Below, in pieces: positions 26,337-36,330 of a stretch of DNA of 64,000 bases (its first letter is position 1; every line of letters starts with the position of its first letter). Below the pieces are notes generated by a model that saw only the letters and a list, made by a program, of their open reading frames with translations, did not search any database and was not told where the DNA came from. The DNA is taken from NCBI GenBank assembly GCA_016706595.1, contig JADJJH010000003.1, positions 611,001 to 675,000 on the forward strand, given 5' to 3'. The position numbers and the translations under genes were made by a program. This stretch comes from Bacteroidota bacterium. Lineage in GTDB: Bacteria; Bacteroidota; Bacteroidia; Chitinophagales; Chitinophagaceae.

Positions 26337-29300
26337 ATGAATAAAATATTCCTATTCGTATTTGCCTTATTGTTTGGCTATGGTAGTCAATTAACCGCAC
26401 AAACTTCACAATGGCAATTCACAGGACCTAGCAATTTTCCTACCAATATCAGCGGACAAATCAATGGTATCGGTAGGGTTTGTCAAATTAAATTCAATCC
26501 ATTGAATCCTTCCTCCATCTATGCATGTAGCGCCTCAGGCGGATTATGGAAAAGTACCGATAACGGAAACCACTGGTTTGTTTTAGGTACCGATGTGTTA
26601 CCCAAAATGGGAACCGCTTCAATTTGTATCGATTATACCGATACCAATATTATATACTTAAGTAGCGGTGACCCTAATTATTATAATGATGATTTTGGTA
26701 TTTGGAAATCTACCGATGGTGGACTCAATTGGGCATTGTCAAATACCGGAACCGGTAATTTAATGGCGGTTGAATTATTAATGGATTCTACGAATCATCA
26801 AGTTTTATTAGCTGCTACCTCTAACGGAATTTGGCGAACAATCAATGCAGGTGCAACTTGGACTAATGTTTTAGCAGGTAACCAATTTACAGATATGGTT
26901 TGCAAACCACAAACTGGAAGCTCAATCGTATATGCATCTTCTTTAAATAAATTTTTCAGAAGCACGGATTTTGGTATTACTTGGACAGAAATCACTTCTG
27001 GATTAGGGACTTATTTATCAGCAGGTACCCGATTAGCCGTGAGCGCAAATAACCCGGCGGTAGTGTATATAGGCACCATTAAAGATGAAGGCACCATTTT
27101 AAAAAGTGTAGATAGTGGATTGAATTTTACTTTGCAATATCATGATCCATTGCATAGTTTAACCGGGTATGATACCAGTGGGGGCGGACAAGGAAATTAT
27201 AATTTTTGTTTCGAAGCAAGTCCGGTAGATGCGAATATGTTGTTTGTTGGTTCGCATTGCGTTTGGCGTAGTTTTGATGCCGGACTCACTTGGTCTAAAC
27301 TAACTATATGGTCGCAAGTTTTACATACCGATATGCATGATTATGCGTTTCAGCCAAGCAATCCTTCTAAATTATTTCAAGCGAATGATGGAGGTGTTTG
27401 GCTAACCAGTAATGAAGGTGATGATTGGGCACATTCGAGTGATGGATTGGGTGCTACTGAAAATTATCATGCTGCCGCAAGTCCGTTGTATGCAGGATTA
27501 ATAAGTACAGGCACCCAAGATAATGGGGAACTAATATTTATAGGTAACCAATGGAAAACCAATAGAGGAGGAGATTGGACTACTAAAATGCAAATGGACT
27601 ATTCGGCACAAAAATTTGTGTATTACTTTGCCGATAAAGAAAGACGTGCCTTGCCATCAGGAAGTGGGGATCCTTATAATGTGCCTGCTTCAATAACCGC
27701 AACAGCAATCAAGCACGCTTTTTCGCCAGATAATCAAGAGTTGGGCTATGTAGGAGGTACCAGTATTTGGCAAACAAAAAATTTATCAAGCGCTACTCCG
27801 GTTTGGACACAAATTACTTCGGTAACATCTACTGTAAAAGCGATGGCTATTTGCGAAGGACATCCTAAGATATTTGCATATAGTTTAGGTAGTAAATTTT
27901 ATATCACTCATAACGCACTGGATCCAGTACCGGTGTTTACAAATACGCTTTTCCCAATCGCTTCATCTGCTAGTGATATTGTTATTTCATCGCAAGACAC
28001 AAATTTAATTTTTGTGATACTTACGAATAAAGTTTATCAGTCAACAGATGGAGGACTCACCTTCACAGATTATAGTGGTACACTCCCAAATGTTGCACAA
28101 ATGCGTATTTTTTTAGATGACTACAGTACCAATAAAAGTTTGTATTGCGGAAATAGTTTAGGTGCTTATTATCGAAATGCGACCATGAGCGATTGGGTTA
28201 ATTATTCGGGGGCGTTACCATCTGTTGCCGGAATTACCGATTTTATGTGTTTCAATGATGGTGGGGTAGATGCCCGTTTATATGCTTCCTATTTTGGTAG
28301 GGGTGTTTGGGAAACCAAGTTAGAAAATGCGCATACTTGTGTTACTCCCGTCATTAGCAATGTGGTAGTTTCAGGCAATAGTGCTATTGTAAACTGGAAT
28401 GCAATTGCAGGTGCTCAGTATCATATTCAATATCGATTAGTTGGAGAGGCAGTTTGGACGCCAATGAGCAGTACAACGAATTCGATCACGATTACAAATA
28501 TTACAGGTTGTTCAAGCTATGAAGTAAGAGTAAGAACGCTATGTACAGGCGATTATAGTTTATGGAGTAATAAATATGAATTTGTAACACCAACGAATAC
28601 ATTGAGCAACGATTTTGATAATCATCAAGATATTGGTTCGGTGGGTGCTGCAGGTAGTGTTTGTTACGATGCACAAAATCAACGCTACACCATATATGCG
28701 AGTGGAAATGATATTTGGGATAAGGCCGATCAGTTTCATTATTTATACAAACAAATGTCGGGTGATGTAAGTATTAGTGCGCGGGTAAAACATATTGGCA
28801 ATATTTACGGTTGGGCTAAAGGCGGTGTAATGATTCGTGAAAGTTTAAACACCGACAGCAAACATAGTATGTGTGTTTTAACTCCCGGCAATGGTTTTGC
28901 CAATCAATGGAGAACCGAAACGAATGATTGGAGTAGCAATGTTGATACTGCGGGTAAAGCTCCAGGTTGGGTAAAGCTCGAACGTATTGGTAATGTATTT
29001 ACGGCTTATTTTTCGACAGATGGTAATACTTGGCAAGTTTTAAACAGCACTAGCATAGTAATGAATAATACAGTATTTGTTGGATTAGCAAATTGTAGTC
29101 ATATTGATAGTACCATCAACGACGCGGTTTTTGATCATATCGTTATCAATGATATTGCTTTAAGTGTGCCTGAAGTTTTACACGAAGATGTTCCGGTTCA
29201 AATTTATCCAAATCCTGCTAGTGACGAATTGCATGTTCGATTAGTAAAAGCTTCAAATGAGCCAATGACAATAACCCTTCGTGATGTAAATGGTAAGATT

Positions 29301-29426
29301 GTTATGCAAGCAGATGCAGGCACAAATCAACAATATCGTCTTGATATTTCGAACTTGGCAAAAGGGGTTTATGTTATAGAAATCTTTGCCGGACAGCGAT
29401 ATATGAGCAAGATGATTAAGGATTAA
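26337..29426 (+). CDS. T9SS-exported propeller protein (VPS10/BNR-like, FN3, lectin-like, sorting domain)
   Basis: 1029 residues. Signal peptide, then a large sialidase/VPS10-like propeller (about 30-650) with Asp-box-like repeats (SASGGLWKSTDNG, IWKSTDGGLNW, VYQSTDGGLTF), one fibronectin type III domain (about 655-745), a DUF1349/concanavalin-like domain (about 755-945; YGWAKGGVMIRESLN), and a type A T9SS sorting domain (IYPNPASDELHV ... GVYVIEIFAGQRYMSKMI). T9SS carries such proteins to the cell surface. No glycosidase catalytic set is obvious, so binding to glycans or protein degradation are both possible. Confidence 0.9.
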   Translation: MNKIFLFVFALLFGYGSQLTAQTSQWQFTGPSNFPTNISGQINGIGRVCQIKFNPLNPSSIYACSASGGLWKSTDNGNHWFVLGTDVLPKMGTASICIDYTDTNIIYLSSGDPNYYNDDFGIWKSTDGGLNWALSNTGTGNLMAVELLMDSTNHQVLLAATSNGIWRTINAGATWTNVLAGNQFTDMVCKPQTGSSIVYASSLNKFFRSTDFGITWTEITSGLGTYLSAGTRLAVSANNPAVVYIGTIKDEGTILKSVDSGLNFTLQYHDPLHSLTGYDTSGGGQGNYNFCFEASPVDANMLFVGSHCVWRSFDAGLTWSKLTIWSQVLHTDMHDYAFQPSNPSKLFQANDGGVWLTSNEGDDWAHSSDGLGATENYHAAASPLYAGLISTGTQDNGELIFIGNQWKTNRGGDWTTKMQMDYSAQKFVYYFADKERRALPSGSGDPYNVPASITATAIKHAFSPDNQELGYVGGTSIWQTKNLSSATPVWTQITSVTSTVKAMAICEGHPKIFAYSLGSKFYITHNALDPVPVFTNTLFPIASSASDIVISSQDTNLIFVILTNKVYQSTDGGLTFTDYSGTLPNVAQMRIFLDDYSTNKSLYCGNSLGAYYRNATMSDWVNYSGALPSVAGITDFMCFNDGGVDARLYASYFGRGVWETKLENAHTCVTPVISNVVVSGNSAIVNWNAIAGAQYHIQYRLVGEAVWTPMSSTTNSITITNITGCSSYEVRVRTLCTGDYSLWSNKYEFVTPTNTLSNDFDNHQDIGSVGAAGSVCYDAQNQRYTIYASGNDIWDKADQFHYLYKQMSGDVSISARVKHIGNIYGWAKGGVMIRESLNTDSKHSMCVLTPGNGFANQWRTETNDWSSNVDTAGKAPGWVKLERIGNVFTAYFSTDGNTWQVLNSTSIVMNNTVFVGLANCSHIDSTINDAVFDHIVINDIALSVPEVLHEDVPVQIYPNPASDELHVRLVKASNEPMTITLRDVNGKIVMQADAGTNQQYRLDISNLAKGVYVIEIFAGQRYMSKMIKD

Positions 29427-29542
29427 AGGAAATTTGGTCGCTAGGCTAGAATCCATATTTTCATGGGTTTACCAAAAGGTAGTGAGTCATCCAGTTTGGA
29501 AGTTAAATCTTACAATTGCATCTGACTAATTTCGAAATTCAA

Positions 29543-29583
29543 AAAACTTAATATTACTATATTGTTAAGTTTTGTTAGCTTTG
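29543..29583 (+). promoter_or_regulatory. Inverted repeat next to a TAGCTTTG promoter box
   Basis: A perfect 9-bp inverted repeat (aaaacttaa 29543-29551 and ttaagtttt 29565-29573) lies 2 bp before TAGCTTTG (29576-29583), a TAnnTTTG -7 box; the next gene starts at 29594. The palindrome covers the -33 region, so it could be an operator or a hairpin. Confidence 0.4.
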
Positions 29584-29593
29584 AGTTGAAGTC

Positions 29594-30796
29594 ATGCTAT
29601 CCTTGTTCCGAAATATCACTTTTTTTATTACCCTTTTGTTTTTATCTACAAAGGTCACAGATGCTAAAAGTATTCGAGTTGTTTATTTGGATGATACAAT
29701 TCAAACAGAAATAAATGAAAACGTTTGGATTGACTTTCACGGTGCGTTAAGTGATAATAGCATTCAACTGTTTTATGAAACCTTCAGATCTTCGGGCAGT
29801 GCTGCTTTAATTGATAAGTTATTGGAATATAAGAAGAGTCATCAACTTAATGATTGGTTGTATTATCAATTGATCCGTAAAACGGCTGAGCAAATGAGTC
29901 CGAAAGCCAATAATTATAACCGCTATACTTTGTATAAATGGGCATTGCTTTCGTTAAGTGGCTATGATGCCACCGTTTCATTTGGTAAACGAACGTTGTT
30001 GTTGTATGTACGAAGTGAAGATAATATTTATGGCATTCCGTATTTTGAGCGAGATGGTCATCAGTATATCTGCTTGAATTATCATGACTTTGGGAAAATT
30101 AATTTTAATCGTGATCTAGTTCACGAAACCTCGCTGCGTGTTGCAAGTGCTAACAGGTCGTTTTCATATAAAATAACCATGTTGCCCGATTTTAAACCAA
30201 GTGATTATGTGTCTAAAGATTTGCAATTTGATTTCCGTAATAAGGCTTATCATTTTGTAGTGAAGTTGAATCCTGAAATAAAAACATTATTTACCAATTA
30301 TCCGGTATCTGATTTCGGGAATTATTTTAATATACCATTAAGTAAAGAGACCTATAGCTCTTTGATACCGGAGTTAAAGAGTCAGACCAATTCTCTTAAT
30401 GAACAAGATCGTGTAGATTTTTTGATGAGGTTCACGCGATATTCATTTTTATACGAAACTGATCAGAATAATTTTGGTAAAGAAAAAAGATTGTCGCCAG
30501 AGCAAACGCTACTTTATGAGTATAGTGATTGTGATGATAGGGCAGCTTTATTTTTTTATTTAGTGAAAGAAATTTGTGATTTACCCATGATTGTACTTTT
30601 GTATCCAACGCATGTAACCATTGCTGTTCAATTTAGTGAGCCAGTTGGTAATGCTATTGTATATAAAGGAAATTCGTATTCAATTTGTGAGCCTACACCA
30701 CAGCAAGAGGATACTGAAATTGGACAAATTGCAAAACACTTGAAATCATCAAAGTATGAAGTGGTGTATGAATACAGTCCGCTAAATAAGAAATAG
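29594..30796 (+). CDS. Secreted transglutaminase-like protein
   Basis: 400 residues. Signal peptide (to about residue 24), about 230 residues of unknown fold, then a C-terminal transglutaminase-like (papain-fold) region with the Cys motif YSDCDDRAALFFYLVKE, a His in YPTHVTIAVQF, and CEPT near the end where the third catalytic residue would sit. Such proteins act as proteases or crosslinking enzymes, or are inactive scaffolds. It has its own promoter box. Confidence 0.75.
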   Translation: MLSLFRNITFFITLLFLSTKVTDAKSIRVVYLDDTIQTEINENVWIDFHGALSDNSIQLFYETFRSSGSAALIDKLLEYKKSHQLNDWLYYQLIRKTAEQMSPKANNYNRYTLYKWALLSLSGYDATVSFGKRTLLLYVRSEDNIYGIPYFERDGHQYICLNYHDFGKINFNRDLVHETSLRVASANRSFSYKITMLPDFKPSDYVSKDLQFDFRNKAYHFVVKLNPEIKTLFTNYPVSDFGNYFNIPLSKETYSSLIPELKSQTNSLNEQDRVDFLMRFTRYSFLYETDQNNFGKEKRLSPEQTLLYEYSDCDDRAALFFYLVKEICDLPMIVLLYPTHVTIAVQFSEPVGNAIVYKGNSYSICEPTPQQEDTEIGQIAKHLKSSKYEVVYEYSPLNKK

Positions 30797-30834
30797 TTGA
30801 TGAATTCTATTTCAGCTTAATCAGGAACCTATGT

Positions 30835-31230
30835 TTACTTCGAAATTATTTTGATTGAACTTGTGCAAACTTCTCCATCTTCGATACTAACTAGCCATTT
30901 TTTAAGTTTTTGCGTTCTTTCATCTGTAAATTCTTTTAGATGCATGCACTCACACATGGCATGCACACTTCCAAAATAGTGAACCTCGCGTTTAGGAAAC
31001 TGGGCATTCATTTCGGCATCACGAAATGGTATCCAAATTTGTTGTGAAGTTTTTAGAATTTTAATACACGTTGAATCTGCTTTATATTCTGACAGTATTT
31101 TTTGAGTAGTGTTATTCAACTTTTTGTCGGCAAGTTGATCATGTGAAAATGAGATCCAATAGCTATCGGATTCGATAATTTGGTAGATGGCAAGCGTTAG
31201 GGATAGAACGAAAAGCCCGGAACGAGGCAC
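30835..31230 (-). CDS. LprI-like (DUF1311) protein with repeat-derived N terminus
   Basis: 131 residues as an open frame. From about residue 30 it follows the LprI/DUF1311 lysozyme-inhibitor-like pattern: DQLADKKLNNTTQKILSEYK, QQIWIPFRDAEMNAQF, then GS...C.. and FTDERTQKLKKWL. The first 12 or so codons (MPRSGLFVLSLT) lie within dispersed repeat copy B. LprI proteins are normally exported with a signal peptide; here only a short hydrophobic stretch remains, so the native start may have been replaced or lost. Confidence 0.6.
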   Translation of the reverse strand: MPRSGLFVLSLTLAIYQIIESDSYWISFSHDQLADKKLNNTTQKILSEYKADSTCIKILKTSQQIWIPFRDAEMNAQFPKREVHYFGSVHAMCECMHLKEFTDERTQKLKKWLVSIEDGEVCTSSIKIISK

Positions 31231-31344
31231 GAGTGAGGACTTGCAGTGATAGCCCGCCCACTGAAGTAGTTACAAAAGCGAAGAAGGGTTTTGTGTTGAA
31301 GTTCAAATTTGTAAGCTTTGGGAACACTTCAGTGGGAACGCCCT
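31194..31344 (-). repeat. Dispersed repeat, copy B (inverted relative to copy A)
   Basis: About 151 bp. Read on the minus strand it runs GGGCGTTCCC ... ACTTCAGTGGGCGGGCTATCACTGCAA ... TTCTATCCCTAACGC, matching copy A at both ends and in the centre. It covers the first codons of the LprI-like gene. Confidence 0.75.
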
Positions 31345-31353
31345 AAAAATCAT

Positions 31354-34300
31354 TTATCTGATTAATAGGATATCTCCTTTACGTTCAATGCTGCCGCAAG
31401 AAGTTTTGGCTTTTATTAAGTAGTAGTAGGTGCTTTGCTCGGCAGGTATTCCTTGGTAATTACCATTCCAGCAATCCCAATTTTGATCGCTTGTGAACAC
31501 CGGATTGCCCCAACGATTGTAAATCATGAACTTAAATTCTTCAATATTTTTCCAATAACTTACACCAAAGCAATCATTGAGTCCGTCGTTATTAGGCGAA
31601 AATGCATTGGCAATAAAATAGCTTTCATTATCACTTATCAGTACTTCGAGTTGTGTTGAAATAATACTATCGCAACCGAAAATATTTTGTAAAGTATCGA
31701 TATAAGTTCCGCTTTGCGAATAAGTATGTTGTCCTACTTGAAGAGTATTGCCTTGGCAAATTTGTTTCATTTGTGATGCAAAACTGCTAGGAAGAATGGT
31801 GATATTGAGCGTTAAAATACTATCACAACCCTTTGTATTTTGAAGTGTTTGAATAAAGGTTCCGGATGCAGTATAGGTTTGAGAGTTTACGGTAACCGTA
31901 TTGCATCCATTGATCGAAACGGTGTTAGTTGTAATGGCGTTGATAATTAAATTTAAAACAATGATGCTATCACATCCGCCACCAATTGGGTATACCTGTG
32001 TATAGCTGCCGGTAGCCGTATAAGTTTGTCCGTTTAAGGTATAAGAATTACAATCCGATTCGTTGAAGGTTGTTGTTGAATTTTGTTTAATAGTGAGTGA
32101 TAAAGTAACTACGCTATCGCAACCAACCGCATTTGTATAAAATTGCGTAAAGGTGCCGCTATTGGTATACGTAATTCCATTTAAGGTATAGCTGTTACAG
32201 GCTACTTGTGTGAAACTAATTCCATTACTATATTGAACGGTAAGCGTGATAAAAATTGTGCTATCGCAGCCCCAAGTATTGCTGATGTTTTGGATGTAAT
32301 TTCCACTGGTAGTATAGGTTTGTCCGTTTACAGTAAAGCCATCACATGCGCTTGCTATCATCGAAAATGAAGTGGCATAATGCATAGAAAGTTGTATCGT
32401 TAAGGTGCTGTCGCAACCGGCCGCATTTACAAGTGTTTGTACAAAGGTTCCACTATTGGTGTAGGTGATGCCATTTAATATTAGTGAATCGCATGCATTG
32501 AGTGAAATGACTTGGGAAGAACTGTGATTAATGGTAAGATTAATATTGATGGTACTATCACAACCTACACTATTGATTTGTTGTTGAATATAGGTTCCGC
32601 TCAGCGTATAGGTAATGCCATTCAACGTAAAATTATCGCAAGATGTGGTCGTTAGGGTACTGCTAGTGCTCTGCAAAATATTCGCATTTATAGTAAGCAC
32701 AGAATCGCACCCAACACTATTTGTTAAGACCTGTGTATACAATCCACTTAATGTATATGTTAATCCATTTAGAACAAGTGAGTCACAAACATTGGCACTA
32801 TATCCACCGTTTGTACTCTGGTTAATTGTTAGGTTTAATGTAACGATGCTATCACAACCGGTGCTTGAAATAAAGGTTTGAGTATACATGCCACTCAGGG
32901 TATAGGTTTGCGCATTGAATATAAACGTATCACATGCAATTTGGTTTACATTGGTATATACAGTAGGGTAAATGGTAAGGTTTAAGATGATAGTACTATC
33001 ACAAATTGGTGCCTGAATATTTGTGATTTGCGTATAGGTTCCGCTGCTGGTATAAGTGATTCCGTTTAAAGTAAATGAATTACATGCTGTTTGATTTGAA
33101 GTTACCGTTACTCCGGTAAAAATATTTGCCGTGAGTGTGATGATACTATCGCAGCCTACACTATTTGTAAGGTTTTGTGTATATATACCGGATAGGGTAT
33201 ATGTGATACCATTGAGCGTATAGGCATCACATTCATTTACAGTAATGGATGTTGCTGAACTTTGAAGTATGCTTAAGTTTAATGTTACTACACTATCACA
33301 TCCAACACCTAAAGGAAATGTTTGTGTAAAAGTTCCACTAGTGGTATAGGTTTGAGAGCCTAGTATGAAAGTATCACAGGCCACTTGATTTACAATTGAA
33401 GAAGCATTTTGTAGGATGGTAAGGTATAAGGTAATGATACTATCGCATCCATTGCTGTTATAAAAACTTTGTGTGTAAATGCCTGATTGAGTATAGGTTT
33501 GAGAATTGAAAGTATATGAAATACAAGAAGTATCCGTTAGGCTCGTTAAAGAGGATGAGTTGAGTGTTAAGTCGAGATATAAAGTGCTATCACAGCCAAC
33601 CGCGTTTATATATGTTTGGGTATAGATGCCACTGCTTGTATAAACAATGCCATTTATTTTAATACTATCGCACCCTGCATCTTGCAGCGTATCTGACGTG
33701 CTAAAATTGATAGCGAGAAGTAAGCTAACCGTACTATCACAGCCATGGCTATCTGTAAACGTGCTGGTATAAGTTCCGCTATTGGTATAGGTTTGCGCGT
33801 TGAAGTTGTAACTATCACAAGCAATCACACTGAGTGTTTGATTCGAGCTTTGATGAATGGTTGCATTGAGGGTGATTATACTATCGCACCCAACAGAATT
33901 TGGTATGATAGTAACATAACTACCTGATGAAGTGTATGTTTGTCCATTATATACGATACTATCACAAGCTGTAATATTTGTAGTAACGGTAGTGCTATGA
34001 TTAATGGTTAAATTGATAATGCTTACACTATCGCATCCTCCACCAGGAAAAGTAATGGTGTGGCTATAAACACCACTATTTGTATAAGTTACTCCATTGG
34101 CTGCCCATGTGTATGAGTCACAAGCACTTACAGGTGTACCCACCGGACAAGTACTGCAATTCAATAAAAAAGGAGTTGGACCTAGAGGGTCGGGTATCAT
34201 AATGGCATTTAAATTTTGTAAATAGCCAGCGGCAGGTACATTTAACGGACCATAAATAGTAAAGCTTGCATTGGGTGGTGTTACAATAGCGGTTACTACA

Positions 34301-34812
34301 CATTGTGTTTTTCCCGGGGCAAATACTGCTTGAATGGGTTGATTAGGTAAGATTGGATTAAATGGGTTAAAGTTCGGAAGCCAAGATGCTGCGGTAGTTT
34401 GAATTCGCATACGGGCTAAACGATAAGCTACTCCGGGTGTTATTGTTACTTCACTGCCCGGAGGAGCCGCTGTGGTAGTTGCGCGTATGTGATTAGATGC
34501 AGGCGTATATCCTGGTGTTACAGGAGGCAGTCCTGAAAAAATGGCATCCCTGCATAAAAATGTATGCGTTAAGGTGCCACCGTTTTCTATGCCTGGAGTA
34601 GCATTTAATCCCCATGAATAACCACGAACTGCAATACCTGTGCTTCCTATATTCGTAAGCATCACATCGTATTCAAAGGTATTGGAATTGGGTTGTCTTA
34701 AATTCGTAAAAGTCATCAGCAAATCTGTTTGAGCTGAGCTTTTTATCGAAAATAAGTTCAGGGAAAATGTGCATATTACAATGACATACCTGAATATTGT
34801 TGTTGCTTTCAT
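31354..34812 (-). CDS. T9SS type-B surface protein with 17 cysteine-paired repeats
   Basis: 1152 residues from the ATG at 34812 (MKATTIFRYVIVICTF... signal peptide); the longer open frame starts inside lpd. After an N-terminal beta domain of about 230 residues come 17 repeats of about 48 residues (encoded about 31640-34125). Each has the form ACDSYTLNG-TYT-SGTYTQ...GCDSIITLNLTI. Nearly every repeat has two Cys, one at each Cys-Asp pair. The C terminus (AFSPNNDGLNDCFGVSYW ... IYNRWGNPVF) is the gliding-motility-type (CHU_C) signal for T9SS. An adhesin or surface fibre is likely. AT-rich, Ser/Thr-rich composition. Confidence 0.9.
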   Translation of the reverse strand: MKATTIFRYVIVICTFSLNLFSIKSSAQTDLLMTFTNLRQPNSNTFEYDVMLTNIGSTGIAVRGYSWGLNATPGIENGGTLTHTFLCRDAIFSGLPPVTPGYTPASNHIRATTTAAPPGSEVTITPGVAYRLARMRIQTTAASWLPNFNPFNPILPNQPIQAVFAPGKTQCVVTAIVTPPNASFTIYGPLNVPAAGYLQNLNAIMIPDPLGPTPFLLNCSTCPVGTPVSACDSYTWAANGVTYTNSGVYSHTITFPGGGCDSVSIINLTINHSTTVTTNITACDSIVYNGQTYTSSGSYVTIIPNSVGCDSIITLNATIHQSSNQTLSVIACDSYNFNAQTYTNSGTYTSTFTDSHGCDSTVSLLLAINFSTSDTLQDAGCDSIKINGIVYTSSGIYTQTYINAVGCDSTLYLDLTLNSSSLTSLTDTSCISYTFNSQTYTQSGIYTQSFYNSNGCDSIITLYLTILQNASSIVNQVACDTFILGSQTYTTSGTFTQTFPLGVGCDSVVTLNLSILQSSATSITVNECDAYTLNGITYTLSGIYTQNLTNSVGCDSIITLTANIFTGVTVTSNQTACNSFTLNGITYTSSGTYTQITNIQAPICDSTIILNLTIYPTVYTNVNQIACDTFIFNAQTYTLSGMYTQTFISSTGCDSIVTLNLTINQSTNGGYSANVCDSLVLNGLTYTLSGLYTQVLTNSVGCDSVLTINANILQSTSSTLTTTSCDNFTLNGITYTLSGTYIQQQINSVGCDSTININLTINHSSSQVISLNACDSLILNGITYTNSGTFVQTLVNAAGCDSTLTIQLSMHYATSFSMIASACDGFTVNGQTYTTSGNYIQNISNTWGCDSTIFITLTVQYSNGISFTQVACNSYTLNGITYTNSGTFTQFYTNAVGCDSVVTLSLTIKQNSTTTFNESDCNSYTLNGQTYTATGSYTQVYPIGGGCDSIIVLNLIINAITTNTVSINGCNTVTVNSQTYTASGTFIQTLQNTKGCDSILTLNITILPSSFASQMKQICQGNTLQVGQHTYSQSGTYIDTLQNIFGCDSIISTQLEVLISDNESYFIANAFSPNNDGLNDCFGVSYWKNIEEFKFMIYNRWGNPVFTSDQNWDCWNGNYQGIPAEQSTYYYLIKAKTSCGSIERKGDILLIR

Positions 34813-34855
34813 GTTGTTCTTTTTAGCGTCAACATCCAACCCGAAAATGCTCGAC

Positions 34856-36262
34856 CTAGATATCTGTGGCCTCACCAAATGCCATGGCAGTTGCCTCTTT
34901 CACGGCTTCGCTCATAGTTGGGTGTGGGTGAATTGCATTGAGTACTTCATAATAGGTAGTTTCAAGTTTACGACCTAAAACCGTTTCGGCTATCATTTCA
35001 GTAACATTCATTCCAATCATATGGGTGCCAAGCCATTCTCCATACTTCGCATCGTAAATTACTTTTACAAATCCTTCAGTATTTCCACCGGCTGCTGCTT
35101 TACCACTCGCCACAAATGGAAATTTACCGATTTTTAATTCATAACCCGCTTCTTTAGCTGCTTTTTCTGTTAAACCCACGCTCGCAATTTCAGGACTACA
35201 ATAGGTACATCCCGGAATATTGCCATAATCGATAGGTTGTGGTTGATGAGCATGTTTCTTTTCCATGAAGGCAATATTTTCGGCACAAACGATACCTTCT
35301 TTACTGGCAACGTGCGCTAAGGCTTGAGTTGGTAAAATATCACCAATTGCATAGATGCTCGGGATATTAGTTTGGCAATAACCATCCACCAATATTCGTC
35401 CTTTATCGGTTTTAACGCCCATGGTTTCTAATCCAATATTTTCTAAATTGGCAACTACACCAACAGCACTTAAAACGATATCAGCTTCTACAATGATTTC
35501 TCCAGTGGCTGTTTTTACTTTGGCCTTTACTCCGGTACCACTTGTATCAACGCTTTCAACCGAAGCGTTAGTCATGATTTCGATACCTTGTTTTTTGAAA
35601 CTCTTTTCTAATTCTTTCGATACATCTTCATCTTCAACCGGAACAATGCGCGGCATAAATTCAACAATCGTTACTTTAGTTCCGATGCTGTTATAGAAAT
35701 ATGCGAATTCTACACCTATGGCACCACTTCCAACTACTATCATAGATTTTGGTTGCGTAGGTAAAACCATAGCTTCGCGGTAGCCAATTACTTTTTTGCC
35801 ATCAATGGGTAAGTTTGGTAAAGTTCTTGCTCGTCCACCTGTTGCAATAATAATATGTTTACAATCTAAGGTATTGGTTTTGCCGTCGGCAGATGTTACA
35901 TCTACTTGACCTTTCGCTTTAATTTTGCCATAACCCATGATCACTTCAATTTTATTTTTCTTCATTAAAAATTGAACGCCTTTACTCATCTTATCGGCAA
36001 CACCTCTACTACGTTTTACCATGGCTGTAAAATCAGCACCTAAGCCGCTTAAGGTTACGCCATAGTCATTGGCATGCTTGGCATATTCATAAACCTGAGC
36101 CGATTTCAATAAGGCTTTGGTTGGGATGCAACCCCAGTTTAAACAAATACCACCTAAACTTTCTTTTTCAATAATGGCGGTTTTTAATCCTAATTGTGAC
36201 GCGCGAATGGCTGCTACATAACCTCCCGGTCCGGCGCCTATAACTATTACATCGTAGTTCAT
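34856..36262 (-). CDS. lpdA: Dihydrolipoamide dehydrogenase (E3)
   Basis: 468 residues. FAD-binding GAGPGGYVAAIRA, redox-active Cys40 and Cys45 (GGICLNWGCIPTKAL), NAD-binding GSGAIGVEFAYFYNSIG and the C-terminal His-Glu catalytic pair (HPHPTMSEA). It reoxidises lipoamide in 2-oxoacid dehydrogenase complexes and the glycine cleavage system. It stands alone here, typical of Bacteroidota. The 1174-residue surface-protein frame runs into its 3' end but does not overlap it once the right start is used. Confidence 0.97.
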   Translation of the reverse strand: MNYDVIVIGAGPGGYVAAIRASQLGLKTAIIEKESLGGICLNWGCIPTKALLKSAQVYEYAKHANDYGVTLSGLGADFTAMVKRSRGVADKMSKGVQFLMKKNKIEVIMGYGKIKAKGQVDVTSADGKTNTLDCKHIIIATGGRARTLPNLPIDGKKVIGYREAMVLPTQPKSMIVVGSGAIGVEFAYFYNSIGTKVTIVEFMPRIVPVEDEDVSKELEKSFKKQGIEIMTNASVESVDTSGTGVKAKVKTATGEIIVEADIVLSAVGVVANLENIGLETMGVKTDKGRILVDGYCQTNIPSIYAIGDILPTQALAHVASKEGIVCAENIAFMEKKHAHQPQPIDYGNIPGCTYCSPEIASVGLTEKAAKEAGYELKIGKFPFVASGKAAAGGNTEGFVKVIYDAKYGEWLGTHMIGMNVTEMIAETVLGRKLETTYYEVLNAIHPHPTMSEAVKEATAMAFGEATDI

Positions 36263-36330
36263 ATTGTGTTTTTAAGTATAATTTATTGTGTCGACAAATG
36301 TAGGTAAAAGGATGTAAAAAGTGAAATCTG

